Source: Roseibium sp. MMSF_3544 (lineage in GTDB: Bacteria > Pseudomonadota > Alphaproteobacteria > Rhizobiales > Stappiaceae). Taken from it: 64,000 bases of DNA. The DNA lies in the NCBI RefSeq assembly GCF_030732845.1, contig NZ_JASHKA010000027.1:1-64000 (forward strand). The letters are read 5' to 3'. Below are positions 24,847-33,375 of the stretch, in pieces; position 1 is the first letter of the stretch, and each line of letters opens with the position of its first letter. The translations under genes were made by a program, and so were the position numbers. The notes below the pieces were generated by a model. That model did no database searches. It was not told the DNA's origin and saw only the letters and a program-made list of their open reading frames with translations.

Positions 24847-25860
24847 ATGCGCATTCTTTACGACCCGGCCCCACGCAGGACCGAAGAGATTTTCAGCGAT
24901 GCAGACAGGGAACGGTTCTTTTCGGACTTTCAAGTGGTTGAGGTGGATGAAAGCGACCGGGAGGCCGCCTACCGGAACCATTTGCCAAGCACGGACGTTT
25001 TGATCAGCCAGCAACCGATGGACAAGGAACGGCTTGATCAGGCTCCGAACCTAAGGGCGATCATCAATGTCGAAACCAACTTTTTGCCCAATGTCGACTA
25101 CGCCGGCTGCTTTCGCAGGGGCATTCATGTTCTGACGCCCGCATCCGTCTTTGCTCTGCCCGTTGCGGAAATGGGGCTTGGTATGGCTCTCTCGCTTGCG
25201 CGCAGTATTCACACAGCTCACGCAGACTTTGTGGCAGGCCGGGAAAGCTACGGCCTTGACGGCAATGCAGATGCGGAGCTGCTCACGGGCAGCCGCATTG
25301 GCTTTGTCGGCTTCGGAGATCTCGGCCGGGCGCTCCACAAACTCCTTTTGCCGTTCCAGGCGGAGGTCCTTGCCTTCGATCCGTGGCTCTCCGACAATCA
25401 CTTGAGGCGTCTCGGCGTTGAACCTGCTTCGTTGGATCAGGTGCTCGGTCAGTGCCGAACCGTCTTCGTTGTCGCCTCCATCACCACCGAGAACGCGCAT
25501 CTTCTGGATGCAGACAAACTGTCCCTGATGCAGGACGGCGCCATGCTCATTTTGCTGAGCCGTGCGGCGATCGCTGACTTTGGTGCGCTTGCCCAAGAGG
25601 CTCAAAGTGGTCGGTTGCGCATCGCGACAGACGTATTTCCAGAAGAGCCGGTCGCGGAAAACGATCCGATCCGAAACGTTCCCGGGATCCTGTTTTCAGC
25701 ACACCGCGCCGGAGCGCTGACATCCGCGCTTTATCAGATCGGCGCCCTGACGCTTGAAGACCTTGGACAGATTGAAAGAGGCCTGCCTCCGGTTGCGTGC
25801 CGTCGCGCGGAACCTGAAACCGTCCAACGCCTGAACAGCAAACCGGTCGAGTTCACCTGA
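24847..25860 (+). CDS. D-isomer-specific 2-hydroxyacid dehydrogenase family protein
   Basis: A 337-residue NAD(P)-dependent dehydrogenase. The Rossmann motif VGFGDLGRA lies near residue 155; the catalytic triad of the family maps to Arg in LLSRAAIADFGAL, Glu in VFPEEPVAEND and His in LFSAHRAGAL. Members reduce 2-keto acids or oxidise D-2-hydroxy acids, phosphoglycerate or erythronate. The ATG at 24847 follows GGGAGGAG. It is divergent from the LacI gene, so it probably belongs to the same sugar pathway, perhaps oxidising a sugar acid. Confidence 0.88.
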   Translation: MRILYDPAPRRTEEIFSDADRERFFSDFQVVEVDESDREAAYRNHLPSTDVLISQQPMDKERLDQAPNLRAIINVETNFLPNVDYAGCFRRGIHVLTPASVFALPVAEMGLGMALSLARSIHTAHADFVAGRESYGLDGNADAELLTGSRIGFVGFGDLGRALHKLLLPFQAEVLAFDPWLSDNHLRRLGVEPASLDQVLGQCRTVFVVASITTENAHLLDADKLSLMQDGAMLILLSRAAIADFGALAQEAQSGRLRIATDVFPEEPVAENDPIRNVPGILFSAHRAGALTSALYQIGALTLEDLGQIERGLPPVACRRAEPETVQRLNSKPVEFT

Positions 25861-25950
25861 GCCCGTCGATCTGAAACGTTGGGTTTCCGCGCAGGTAAGA
25901 TCCGGAAGAGTGCATCAAGGTTCATCGAGAGAGTACGCCAAACACGCGCC

Positions 25951-26091
25951 GTCACCCCGGCCTTGAGCCGGGGCCTACTCACCTGTCGGCTTGCCGGAGG
26001 GTCTAAAACGGCCGCGATCGTGCCACGCTCATCACATTGCCTCTGCAAACGAGTAGGCCCCGGATCTCCGCTGCGCTGCGTCCGGGGTGAC
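25951..26091. repeat. Nested inverted repeat (GTCACCCCGG family)
   Basis: The outer arms GTCACCCCGG (25951-25960) and CCGGGGTGAC (26082-26091) enclose inner arms GGGGCCTACTC (25970-25980) and GAGTAGGCCCC (26051-26061). Next to the outer arm is the small hairpin CCGGCCTTGAGCCGG. This is a repeat design widespread in alphaproteobacterial intergenic DNA. A broken further unit (CCCCGAGCCGGGGCC) lies near 26125-26140. Confidence 0.8.
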
Positions 26092-26200
26092 AACAAAACC
26101 GAACCGCATGCCATCACCTCCGCAGCCCCGAGCCGGGGCCACCTAGCGAAAGCGTGTGGAGGTTCCTGATGAGGCGCGCGCGGTGAGAAAACCTTCACCT

Positions 26201-26302
26201 TCATCCTGAGGAAGCGCTTGAGCGCTGTCTCGAAGGATGAGCGGCAACCTCCGAATTCGTCGCCATCCTTCGAGACGGGCCTTGCGGCCCTCCTCAGGAT
26301 GA
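26201..26302. repeat. Mosaic palindromic intergenic repeat (copy 2)
   Basis: The outer arms TCATCCTGAGGA (26201-26212) and TCCTCAGGATGA (26291-26302) and the inner arms CTCGAAGGATG (26229-26239) and CATCCTTCGAG (26264-26274) are inverted; small hairpins GCGCTTGAGCGC and GGGCCTTGCGGCCC fill the shoulders. Same family as 2138-2240. The remaining gene-free DNA of 25861-26538 shows no credible gene. Confidence 0.85.
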
Positions 26303-26538
26303 GGTTGCGTGAGTTTGCAAAAGTGGTTTGTCCCGTATCCAGCAAATCGCAGCGCTGAGCGACGATCCGAGAGAAACCCGCGGCAGAGTCGTGGTCCCGC
26401 GCGCCAACTGATGATCCCTTCACGCGCGGTTGATTTCTGCATGTCGGAGAAGCGGTTACAATCCCGTTTCCTTCGCGGGCAGCCGCTTTGTAGCTGCCTG
26501 AACATTTCCCCAGAGCTTTTGAAACAGACGGATCGAAA

Positions 26539-27675
26539 TTGACCTCGCTTTTCACGCCCTTCAAGCTGCGCGACATCACCTTCAAGAACCGGATAGCCGT
26601 TTCGCCGATGAGCCAGTATCGTGCCATTGATGGCCACGCGAACCACTGGCACCTGGTGCATCTGGGGCGGTTTGCGATGGGGGGCGCCGGACTGGTTTAT
26701 GCGGAAGCAACCGCTGTCGAGCGGGACGGCCGCAGGACCCATGGCGATCTCGGGCTCTGGGATGATGATCAGGTGGCATCCCTGGCGCCGATTGCCGACT
26801 TCATTGACCGCGAGGGGGCAATACCGGGTATTCAGTTGGGACATGCGGGCCGAAAGGCCTCCGAGCGCCGACCCTGGCACGGCGAAACGCCCGTGGACGA
26901 AGAAGATGTGGCGAAGCGGGGTGAAGACCCTTGGCCGGCGATCGCACCCTCGCCGATCCCCTATGCCGACGGTTGGCCGCTTCCCGAAGAGATGTCGGAG
27001 GATGACATTCACCGTGTCATCAAATCATTCGGAGACGCGGCACGCAGAGCTCGCGAGGCCGGTTTCAAGATCATCGAAATCTATGCCGCGCACGGATTTC
27101 TGGTGCATCAGTTTTTGTCGCCTATTTCGAACAAACGCAGTGACGATTGGGGCGGGAGCACTGAGAACCGGATGCGGTTTGCGCTGGAGGTTGCCCAGTC
27201 AGTGCGGGCAAACTGGCCTGATCCCTATCCGCTTGCCTTCCGCCTGTCCGCCACAGACTGGCTGGATGATGGTATCGAGGTGGGCGACACTGTTGAAACC
27301 GCCAGAGCCCTCAAGGAGGAGGGCGTCGACATGATTGATTGTTCGAGCGGCGGCATCGGCGGCAAACAGCGCCCGCACCGCATGGTGATCGAACAGGGGT
27401 TTCAAACCCGGTTCGCAAACCACCTGCGCGAGGAGGCGGAGATCGCAACCATGGCAGTTGGCTTTCTTTGGGACGCAGACGTCTGCGAAGAGATCCTTGC
27501 TTCCGGACAAGCCGACATGATCGCGCTGGCAAGAGAGTTGCTGGACGATCCAAACTGGCCGCTGCACGCCGCTGCCAGACTTGGCACCGACGAGAACCAT
27601 GCTCTTTGGCCAATTGAAGCCGGGTGGTGGCTGATGAAACGGGAACGCTTGTTGAAGAAACTCGGCATTCGTTGA
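26539..27675 (+). CDS. Old Yellow Enzyme-family NADH:flavin oxidoreductase (NamA/XenA-like)
   Basis: A 378-residue FMN ene-reductase. It keeps the class signatures NRIAVSPMSQY, IQLGHAGRKAS, EIYAAHGFLVHQFLSPISNKRSDDWGGS (substrate His pair) and the FMN phosphate site near VGFLWDAD. In YqjM/XenA-like enzymes the N-terminal motif is usually SPMCQY, whose Cys tunes the flavin; here it is Ser. It would reduce activated C=C bonds of enals, enones or nitro compounds using NAD(P)H. The start is TTG at 26539 with only a weak ribosome site. Confidence 0.88.
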   Translation: MTSLFTPFKLRDITFKNRIAVSPMSQYRAIDGHANHWHLVHLGRFAMGGAGLVYAEATAVERDGRRTHGDLGLWDDDQVASLAPIADFIDREGAIPGIQLGHAGRKASERRPWHGETPVDEEDVAKRGEDPWPAIAPSPIPYADGWPLPEEMSEDDIHRVIKSFGDAARRAREAGFKIIEIYAAHGFLVHQFLSPISNKRSDDWGGSTENRMRFALEVAQSVRANWPDPYPLAFRLSATDWLDDGIEVGDTVETARALKEEGVDMIDCSSGGIGGKQRPHRMVIEQGFQTRFANHLREEAEIATMAVGFLWDADVCEEILASGQADMIALARELLDDPNWPLHAAARLGTDENHALWPIEAGWWLMKRERLLKKLGIR

Positions 27676-27752
27676 ACTGGATACCGGAGATTGACAGGAC
27701 CTGGCATGCGATCGCCGATTGAATTTGAGCAAAAAAAACCTAGACTCTGCTC

Positions 27753-28511
27753 ATGCCAAAGGTTGTTTCGGACAGATCGGTCTTGCCTGCAGGCGGTGGT
27801 GCGTTTGCGCTTCCGTCGCTGACCCTCGGCATTTTTTTGAACGATCAGCCGACGCACCGCCTCTCACACGGTTCCGCCTTCAAACAGCACGTCCCACTGA
27901 AGAAGCACCAGGGATGGATACTCCCTGCTGGCAGCGAGGGCGTTTGTGAATATGATGACGAGCTGGAGTTCGTCACCGTCAGCCTGAGCGATGCGCTTCT
28001 GGCGGAATTCGATTTTGCGACAGGGACCGACTTTCAGGCAATTGTTGGCGATATCGACCCGCTGTTGCTGGGGCTTTGCCTGCAAGCCGGTGCGTTTGAA
28101 GGAAACGGCACGCTTTATCGGGAGACCATGCATCGCGCGCTGGCCGCCCAGGTCGTTCAAGTGATCCAACCGGCACCGGACTGGCACACGGGTATCGAGG
28201 ATGCCCGCCTGCGCAAGGTGCTCGATTATATCCACGATCATCTTGGAGACGATCTCACGCTTGCAGCTATGGCGAGCCTGGCAAACATGAGCGGAACCCA
28301 TTTCTCCAAGGCTTTCAAAAAGGAAGTCGGCTTGTCGCCGCTGCAATATGTAATTGCGGCGCGGCTGGATCTGGCATCCGTGCTGCTGCGCACGACCCGG
28401 CTGAGTGTCGCCGAAATCGCATGGCGCGCCGGCTATCAGGACCTCAGCCGGTTCGGACAGCACTTCAAGCGCAAATTCAGCGTTACACCAGCTGCCTTTC
28501 GGTCCTCATAA
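27753..28511 (+). CDS. AraC-family transcriptional regulator
   Basis: A 252-residue regulator. The C-terminal double HTH (about 155-250) reads YIHDHLGDDLTLAAMASLANMSGTHFSKAFKKEVGLSPLQYV, then LSVAEIAWRAGYQDLSRFGQHFKRKFSVTPAAFR. The N-terminal part (HVPLKKHQGWILPAGSEGVCEY) is a divergent cupin-like sensor. It follows the Old Yellow Enzyme gene by 77 bp and converges with the NTF2-like gene across a terminator; either neighbour could be a target. No clear ribosome site, so the start is somewhat uncertain. Confidence 0.88.
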   Translation: MPKVVSDRSVLPAGGGAFALPSLTLGIFLNDQPTHRLSHGSAFKQHVPLKKHQGWILPAGSEGVCEYDDELEFVTVSLSDALLAEFDFATGTDFQAIVGDIDPLLLGLCLQAGAFEGNGTLYRETMHRALAAQVVQVIQPAPDWHTGIEDARLRKVLDYIHDHLGDDLTLAAMASLANMSGTHFSKAFKKEVGLSPLQYVIAARLDLASVLLRTTRLSVAEIAWRAGYQDLSRFGQHFKRKFSVTPAAFRSS

Positions 28512-28553
28512 GGGTAAGCCCGGTACCACTTGAACCTCGCGGGAACAAGAGAA

Positions 28554-28580
28554 CCCGCCGCACCTTGCCGGTGCGGCGGG
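28554..28580 (-). terminator. Terminator hairpin between convergent genes
   Basis: A perfect 11-bp stem CCCGCCGCACC/GGTGCGGCGGG with loop TTGCC. On the minus strand it is followed by TTCTCTTGTT, so it most likely ends the operon 31040-28596; it may also stop the AraC transcript. Confidence 0.75.
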
Positions 28581-28595
28581 CAAGCGTTGCGAGCG

Positions 28596-29099
28596 TTACT
28601 TGTCCGCAGCGCGCTGGCCGGCAACGGCCACGAGGTCACGGTCTCCGGTTTCCCAGAGTGCTGTCATGGTCAAGGACGTGACCAGCCAGCGGTCACCTGA
28701 CTGCGTCAGCTCATACGTGTAGCGTCCGCCAAGCGTCCAGAGCCCGTCATCGATCCTGTGCGTGGCCGTGAAGTCGGCCTCGGCAACGGCGTTCTGACCA
28801 TCGATGGACGACACCGTGTGGTTGGTCACCATGTGATGGGTGCTGTCGAAGCCGGGGAGAAAACCGGACCATCCGGCAACCAGGTCGTCGGCAGGCTGGG
28901 TTGCCGGGTCACCGCCCCAGAGGCTGGTGTAGTCGCTGGTCACCGTATCGGCAAAGGCGCTGCGGACGCGGGCCCAGTCGTGCCGGTCGGCGCCGGCGGC
29001 GATGTCGGTGATGGAACGAAAGATTTCTGTCTGATCCGCCATGGCGGGACCTCCAAGAAGTGCAGTGGCGGCAACAGCTGCCATGAGTGTGCGTTTCAT
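28596..29099 (-). CDS. Exported NTF2/SnoaL-like protein
   Basis: A 167-residue protein with a Sec signal peptide (MKRTLMAAVAATALLGGPAMA) and a SnoaL-like cone fold: IFRSITDIAAGADRHDWARVRSAFADTVTSDY is the opening helix pair, followed by beta strands ending AEADFTATHRIDDGLWTLGGRYTYELTQSGDRWLVTSLTMTALWETG. Such domains occur in enzymes and in ligand-binding proteins; no catalytic set can be proved here. Last gene of the run alpha/beta hydrolase, SDR, NTF2-like, all minus strand with short gaps. Confidence 0.78.
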   Translation of the reverse strand: MKRTLMAAVAATALLGGPAMADQTEIFRSITDIAAGADRHDWARVRSAFADTVTSDYTSLWGGDPATQPADDLVAGWSGFLPGFDSTHHMVTNHTVSSIDGQNAVAEADFTATHRIDDGLWTLGGRYTYELTQSGDRWLVTSLTMTALWETGDRDLVAVAGQRAADK

Positions 29100-29143
29100 A
29101 ACGTTACTCCTTTGATCATGCGGCTTGGGCAGGACCGGCCTTG

Positions 29144-30028
29144 TCAGGCGAGCTGGCCGCCGGTTGCATCCAGGTCCATGCCGTTGAAGGCGGTTGCGGC
29201 GTCGGAGGCGAGGAACAAAACGCCTTCAGCCATTTCGTTCGCGTCCATGATGCGCGGCGTCACGAAGAATCCGGCCATGCCTTCATAGGTCAAACCCTGG
29301 TGGTCGAAGCTTTCCTTGAGCATTGGGGTGTCGACCGCCAACGGCGAGATGGACGCAACGCGAATGTTGTCTGCCGCAAGTTTCGCTCCGGCCTTGGTCA
29401 GACCGACAACTGCGTGTTTGGAGGCATTGTAATGCGCCGTGTTCGGGAAACCGCGATGACCGGCAACAGACGCCATATTGACGATCACGCCGCCGCCCTG
29501 TGCCTTCATTACCGGAATGGCGTATTTCATGCCGTAGAACACGCCGAAGGTGTTCGTCCGCATCATGTCCTCGAAGTTGGCGACGTCGATATCCTCGATA
29601 AGGTTCGGCGTCATGAAGATGCCGGCATTGTTGAAGAGGACATCCAAACGCCCATAAGTTTCCGTTGCTGCCTTGATGAAGCGCTCGACCTGGGCAGGAT
29701 CGCGCACGTCGGTCTGAACCCAGGTCACATCGCCGCCGGCGGCGCGGATATCGGCTTCAACCTGACGGCCGAGTTCATCACGCCGGGCTCCGAAGACGAC
29801 CTGAGCGCCTTCCATCGCAAACGCGCGCACCGTCGCGGCGCCGATACCGGAGTTGCCGCCGGTCACCGCGACCACCTTGCCTTTGAAACGGCCGTCCGGT
29901 TTGACTTCGGTCGGCGCGGCTTGCGGGTTCATGCTGTTTGCAACGGCAACCGAAGAGGCAAGCGTTGCGGCGGCAGCGACTCCACCGGTCAGAAGCGCAC
30001 GGCGGGAGGTGTTCATATCGTCGGACAT
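29144..30028 (-). CDS. Short-chain dehydrogenase with Tat signal
   Basis: A 294-residue SDR. The cofactor motif TGGNSGIGAATVRAFA and NNAGIF are followed by the catalytic Ser (VNMASVAG) and Y-N-A-S-K. It starts with SRRALLTGGVAAAATLASSVAVA, a twin-arginine signal, so the folded enzyme, possibly with bound NAD(P), would be exported to the periplasm, which is unusual for an SDR. The ATG at 30028 has AAAGGAAA upstream. The neighbours are an NTF2-like secreted protein and a hydrolase without an export signal. The substrate is unknown. Confidence 0.85.
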   Translation of the reverse strand: MSDDMNTSRRALLTGGVAAAATLASSVAVANSMNPQAAPTEVKPDGRFKGKVVAVTGGNSGIGAATVRAFAMEGAQVVFGARRDELGRQVEADIRAAGGDVTWVQTDVRDPAQVERFIKAATETYGRLDVLFNNAGIFMTPNLIEDIDVANFEDMMRTNTFGVFYGMKYAIPVMKAQGGGVIVNMASVAGHRGFPNTAHYNASKHAVVGLTKAGAKLAADNIRVASISPLAVDTPMLKESFDHQGLTYEGMAGFFVTPRIMDANEMAEGVLFLASDAATAFNGMDLDATGGQLA

Positions 30029-30083
30029 TGTGTTTCCTTTACTGCTGGTACGTGGGAGAGAGTTGGGACCGCAAAGGCAAGGC

Positions 30084-31040
30084 TCAGACGTCAGCGTCTG
30101 CGGTGCCGGCAAAGTGGGCAGTGATCGTTTTCGTCGCTCGCGTGATGTTTTCGGGGACGTCGTAGAAGTCGAACTGGCTCACATCCTCAAGCCACTCGGC
30201 GCTTGCCCGGCCGCCAAGACCTTCAAGAAACCTGTGCGTGCCTTCAGGAATGGCGGCGGCTTCGGAGTGCACAACGGCAAGAGGCTTATCCAGGCGTTGC
30301 GGATCGTCCGCCGGGTAGTAGGTCAGCCAGCCTTCCCAGCCGGCATTGTTCCACTTGTCGTCATATTCGGGGATCGCACCGCGATCGGCTTCATAGTAGT
30401 AGCCACCGATCGGCATCAGGACGCCTTCGGCGCCTTCAGGCCCGGCAGCGGTGATGATCTCGCCGCCGGAAGCTTCAGCTGCTCGTGACACGTCGATCAG
30501 TGCAGCAACACCTTCAGCGCTACCGTAGACTGCTTCGACGATGGCCTTGTTCTGAAGCCAGGGTGCGACAAGACCGATGCGCCGGACCAGAGGATTGCCG
30601 GCAACCGCGTCGACCATGTATCCGGCCGATGCGCAGATGCCGAGGCCGTAGATCCTGGAAGCATCGACTTCGGGCAGCTTTGCCACACACTCGAACGCTT
30701 CGCGTATGTCTGCTGTTTTGGCGCTCGGGCTCTCGACAAAGCGAACACCGTTCGGCAAGTCACCGGACTTGCCCCAGCCACGGAAATCGAAGGTGAAGGC
30801 CGCAAAACCGTGTTCGACCAGAGCGCGGGCGTAGTTCGCCGGCATTTGCTCTTCAACCGCCGTCCAGGCGCCCGTGACCACGACGACGGGGAGCGGATCA
30901 TCGCCGTGAGCTTCAGGCAGATAAAGCGTGCCGCTGAGCCTGGATCCGGCGTTTTCGAAGGTGACGGTGCGGGTAAGGACGTCCGGGTGCGCGGCACTCG
31001 CCGCGGATTTCGATGAAGTGCTGGTGGCGTTTGAAGTCAT
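30084..31040 (-). CDS. Alpha/beta hydrolase
   Basis: A 318-residue alpha/beta hydrolase: DPLPVVVVTGAWTAVEEQMPANYARALVEHGFAAFTFDFRGWGKSG is the oxyanion and strand region, and GLGICASAGYMVDAV the nucleophile elbow. The elbow has both Cys and Ser (G-I-C-A-S-A-G), so the nucleophile could be Cys as in dienelactone hydrolase, or Ser; related YcjY-like proteins share this look. A C-terminal His (QFDFYDVPENITRATKTITAHF region) is plausible. The ATG at 31040 follows GGAG; the 5' part is rich in Ser/Thr/Ala. First gene of the operon. Confidence 0.82.
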   Translation of the reverse strand: MTSNATSTSSKSAASAAHPDVLTRTVTFENAGSRLSGTLYLPEAHGDDPLPVVVVTGAWTAVEEQMPANYARALVEHGFAAFTFDFRGWGKSGDLPNGVRFVESPSAKTADIREAFECVAKLPEVDASRIYGLGICASAGYMVDAVAGNPLVRRIGLVAPWLQNKAIVEAVYGSAEGVAALIDVSRAAEASGGEIITAAGPEGAEGVLMPIGGYYYEADRGAIPEYDDKWNNAGWEGWLTYYPADDPQRLDKPLAVVHSEAAAIPEGTHRFLEGLGGRASAEWLEDVSQFDFYDVPENITRATKTITAHFAGTADADV

Positions 31041-31256
31041 GTTCGTCTCCATCTGAAGCCTGGTGAAGCGTGATGGGGAAAACATGGGAGTTCGAGCACC
31101 TGCCTTTAGGCGCGGATCCTGTCATGAAATATGCGAATCTTGTGATTTTGACCTGAGCAATCGGAAAGCGGGAGGGGACTGTCCGAAAGTGCACTAGGCG
31201 CAAGCTGGTGAGGTCTTTAGGCTTTCTGGGATTGCGGCAGCGTAGGGGAGGCTCGA

Positions 31257-31814
31257 ATGAGGACAGTTGCGGTTTCGTGCATGCTGGCGGCTTCGGGTCT
31301 TTGTCCTGAAGTCGCGAGCGCTTTCACACTTACCGGCGAAAAGACCATAAGGCTCGTCGACGCGAACGGTGAAGGTCAGCCGGTCGCCAAGGTTGTCTTC
31401 GAAGACGCCGGAGACAGCGTTGCCTATCGGATCGTCTGGGAAGACAGCGCCTTCGCCGACCACTTCCTCTCCATGCGTCCCTTCAAATGCCTCGAAGGAC
31501 CGGAAAAGTACTGGTGCCGTGTGCCTTACCCTTACGAGATCGGGCGCAGCGTTTCAGAGGAGGACCTTACGGACCTCGAATACGATCTCCTGTTTGTCTG
31601 GAAGGGGTCGACGGACTACGGCATCAATCTTTGGAACGGCGTCTACTACAAGCTTGAAAGGCAGGAGGGCAGGCTGGTCGGCAAGCTCCACGAAATGGAC
31701 ATGGACAAGCTGGGCGTGCCGCCAGCGGACGGCGAATTGCGGCCCATTCGTGATGTCGACCTTGAAGAGGGGGACCCTGACAGTCACTGGCTGCCGACCG
31801 TTGTCATCGAGTGA
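31257..31814 (+). CDS. Hypothetical secreted protein
   Basis: A 185-residue protein with a signal-peptide-like start (MRTVAVSCMLAASGLCPEVASA) and a mature part of beta-rich character: FTLTGEKTIRLVD, VVFEDAGDSVAYRIVWEDSAFADHFLSMRPFKCLEGPEKYWCRVPYPYE. Two cysteines (KCLEG, WCRV) may pair. Many aromatic and acidic residues; no family recognised. GGGAGG precedes the ATG. It is divergent from the hydrolase operon over 216 bp. Confidence 0.65.
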   Translation: MRTVAVSCMLAASGLCPEVASAFTLTGEKTIRLVDANGEGQPVAKVVFEDAGDSVAYRIVWEDSAFADHFLSMRPFKCLEGPEKYWCRVPYPYEIGRSVSEEDLTDLEYDLLFVWKGSTDYGINLWNGVYYKLERQEGRLVGKLHEMDMDKLGVPPADGELRPIRDVDLEEGDPDSHWLPTVVIE

Positions 31815-31879
31815 GCGTGACAGCGGCCGGCAGATTGCGCCGGTGAAATTGCCTCGCGTCTCCCCAGGTTGTGCCGGTG

Positions 31880-33373
31880 TCAAACCGCAGGACGTATTTC
31901 AGAACGGGAACTGAGGGCCGCGTCTTCAACCGATCCCGTGATTTTCTTCAGCATCGGTGCCAATTCCGGATGACGGAACTCAAATCCACAATCGAGCAGC
32001 CGATGCGGTACAACCCGTTGGCTCGCGAGCATGGTTTCCCGGGCCATTTCGCCCAGGATTGCCGACAGGATCGGAGCCGGTATACGCAGAAGCGCGGGCC
32101 GATGTAGGGCGCTTGCTAGCGCTCTTGTAAAGTTGGCATTGCGGACCGGCTCGGGTGCCGTGGCGTTGACCACCCCTTCAAGGCCTTTGTCTGCGATTGC
32201 GTGCGCAATGATGCGGATGAGGTCGTCCTGTTCAATCCAGGACATCCATTGATGCCCGTCGCCCATCTTGAAGCCGGCACCAAATTCGAATGGTGTCAGG
32301 AGTTGTCCCAGCATCCCGCCCTCGACGCCGAGCACCAGACCCATGCGAAGGGTCACGACGCGCACGTCATCTGCTGCGATTTTCAGCGCAGCCTGCTCCC
32401 AATGCTCACAGACATCATGGGTGAATGCCGGCGCAGGAGACGCGTCCTCGGTCAGCACCACGTCGCCGCGCAGCCCGTACCAGCCGATGGCCGATCCGCT
32501 GATCAGGCAGTCAGGTTTGCGCTGCAGTCTTTTGATGAGCGTGCCGATTGCTTCGGTTGTAGCAACCCGCGAACGGATGATCCGCGCCCGTTTGCCTTGC
32601 GTCCAGAGGCCGTTTGCAATCGGGTCTCCGGCGAGATTGACGATGGCGTCGATGCGGTCCTCATCGTGGATCCGATCGAGACTGTCGATCACCCGGACGG
32701 GATGTCTAAGCGTACCCGCCTTGCGCGGATCGCGCGTCAGGACAGTCACATAGTGCCCTGCAGAAACCAGTGCGTCCACCAGCCGGGCCCCGATGAAGCC
32801 GGTGCCGCCGGTGACAAGGACATGCCGGCGGGCCGGCAGTTCCCTGACCAGTTCTGCCGGGTCGCCGCGGTCAAGCCGTGTGCTGCGGGCAGCAGCAAGC
32901 AGATCTCTGGCGGCGAAGACAAGGACACCAAGACCGGCCGCGGTCGCCAGCAGGCTCCACCAGCCGTAGCTGACCGGAACAGCCGCACTCGGCAACAGCG
33001 ACCACTGCCACAAGACAGGGGCAATCAGGGCCAGGATCGCGCCGTAGTTCAGTGTCAGAAGCGTGTGGTTGATGCGCTCCGTCCAGGGGAGCTTGCGGGT
33101 CAGGTCTTCTTCGACAAAATCCCAGAGGGTGATGACTACCTCGATCAACAGGATCAGCGCCAGCGTGACGGCGAAAGCGCCATGCGGCTCAATCCAGGCA
33201 AAGCTCAGAAAAATCGCTGCATACAATAGGTTCCGCAGGCCATGCAGCCGCAGTTCCAGCTTCTGGGAAGCGCGCCACGCAAGCCGCTCCGTGCCCTCGT
33301 GGTGAACGAGCGTGTCGTAAAGCCCCATGAAGATCTGAATGGAGATCAATGTCCAGAGAAGGGGATTGTCCAT
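31880..33373 (-). CDS. Membrane domain fused to a TIGR01777-type (YfcH) SDR epimerase
   Basis: A 497-residue protein. Residues about 1-160 hold five to six hydrophobic helices (MDNPLLWTLISIQIFMGLYDTLVHHEGTERL; NLLYAAIFLSFAW; AVTLALILLIEVVITL...; LATAAGLGVLVFAARDLL). From about residue 185 comes a Rossmann domain with VLVTGGTGFIGARLV, NLAGDPIA, ISGSAIGWYGLRGD and WMSWIEQDDLIRII, the TIGR01777/YfcH pattern. The dinucleotide site thus faces the cytoplasm at the membrane. The ATG at 33373 has GAGGA six bases upstream; an ATG at 33379 overlaps the DUF4166 stop. Cotranscribed with that gene. Confidence 0.82.
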   Translation of the reverse strand: MDNPLLWTLISIQIFMGLYDTLVHHEGTERLAWRASQKLELRLHGLRNLLYAAIFLSFAWIEPHGAFAVTLALILLIEVVITLWDFVEEDLTRKLPWTERINHTLLTLNYGAILALIAPVLWQWSLLPSAAVPVSYGWWSLLATAAGLGVLVFAARDLLAAARSTRLDRGDPAELVRELPARRHVLVTGGTGFIGARLVDALVSAGHYVTVLTRDPRKAGTLRHPVRVIDSLDRIHDEDRIDAIVNLAGDPIANGLWTQGKRARIIRSRVATTEAIGTLIKRLQRKPDCLISGSAIGWYGLRGDVVLTEDASPAPAFTHDVCEHWEQAALKIAADDVRVVTLRMGLVLGVEGGMLGQLLTPFEFGAGFKMGDGHQWMSWIEQDDLIRIIAHAIADKGLEGVVNATAPEPVRNANFTRALASALHRPALLRIPAPILSAILGEMARETMLASQRVVPHRLLDCGFEFRHPELAPMLKKITGSVEDAALSSRSEIRPAV

Positions 33374-33375
33374 GG

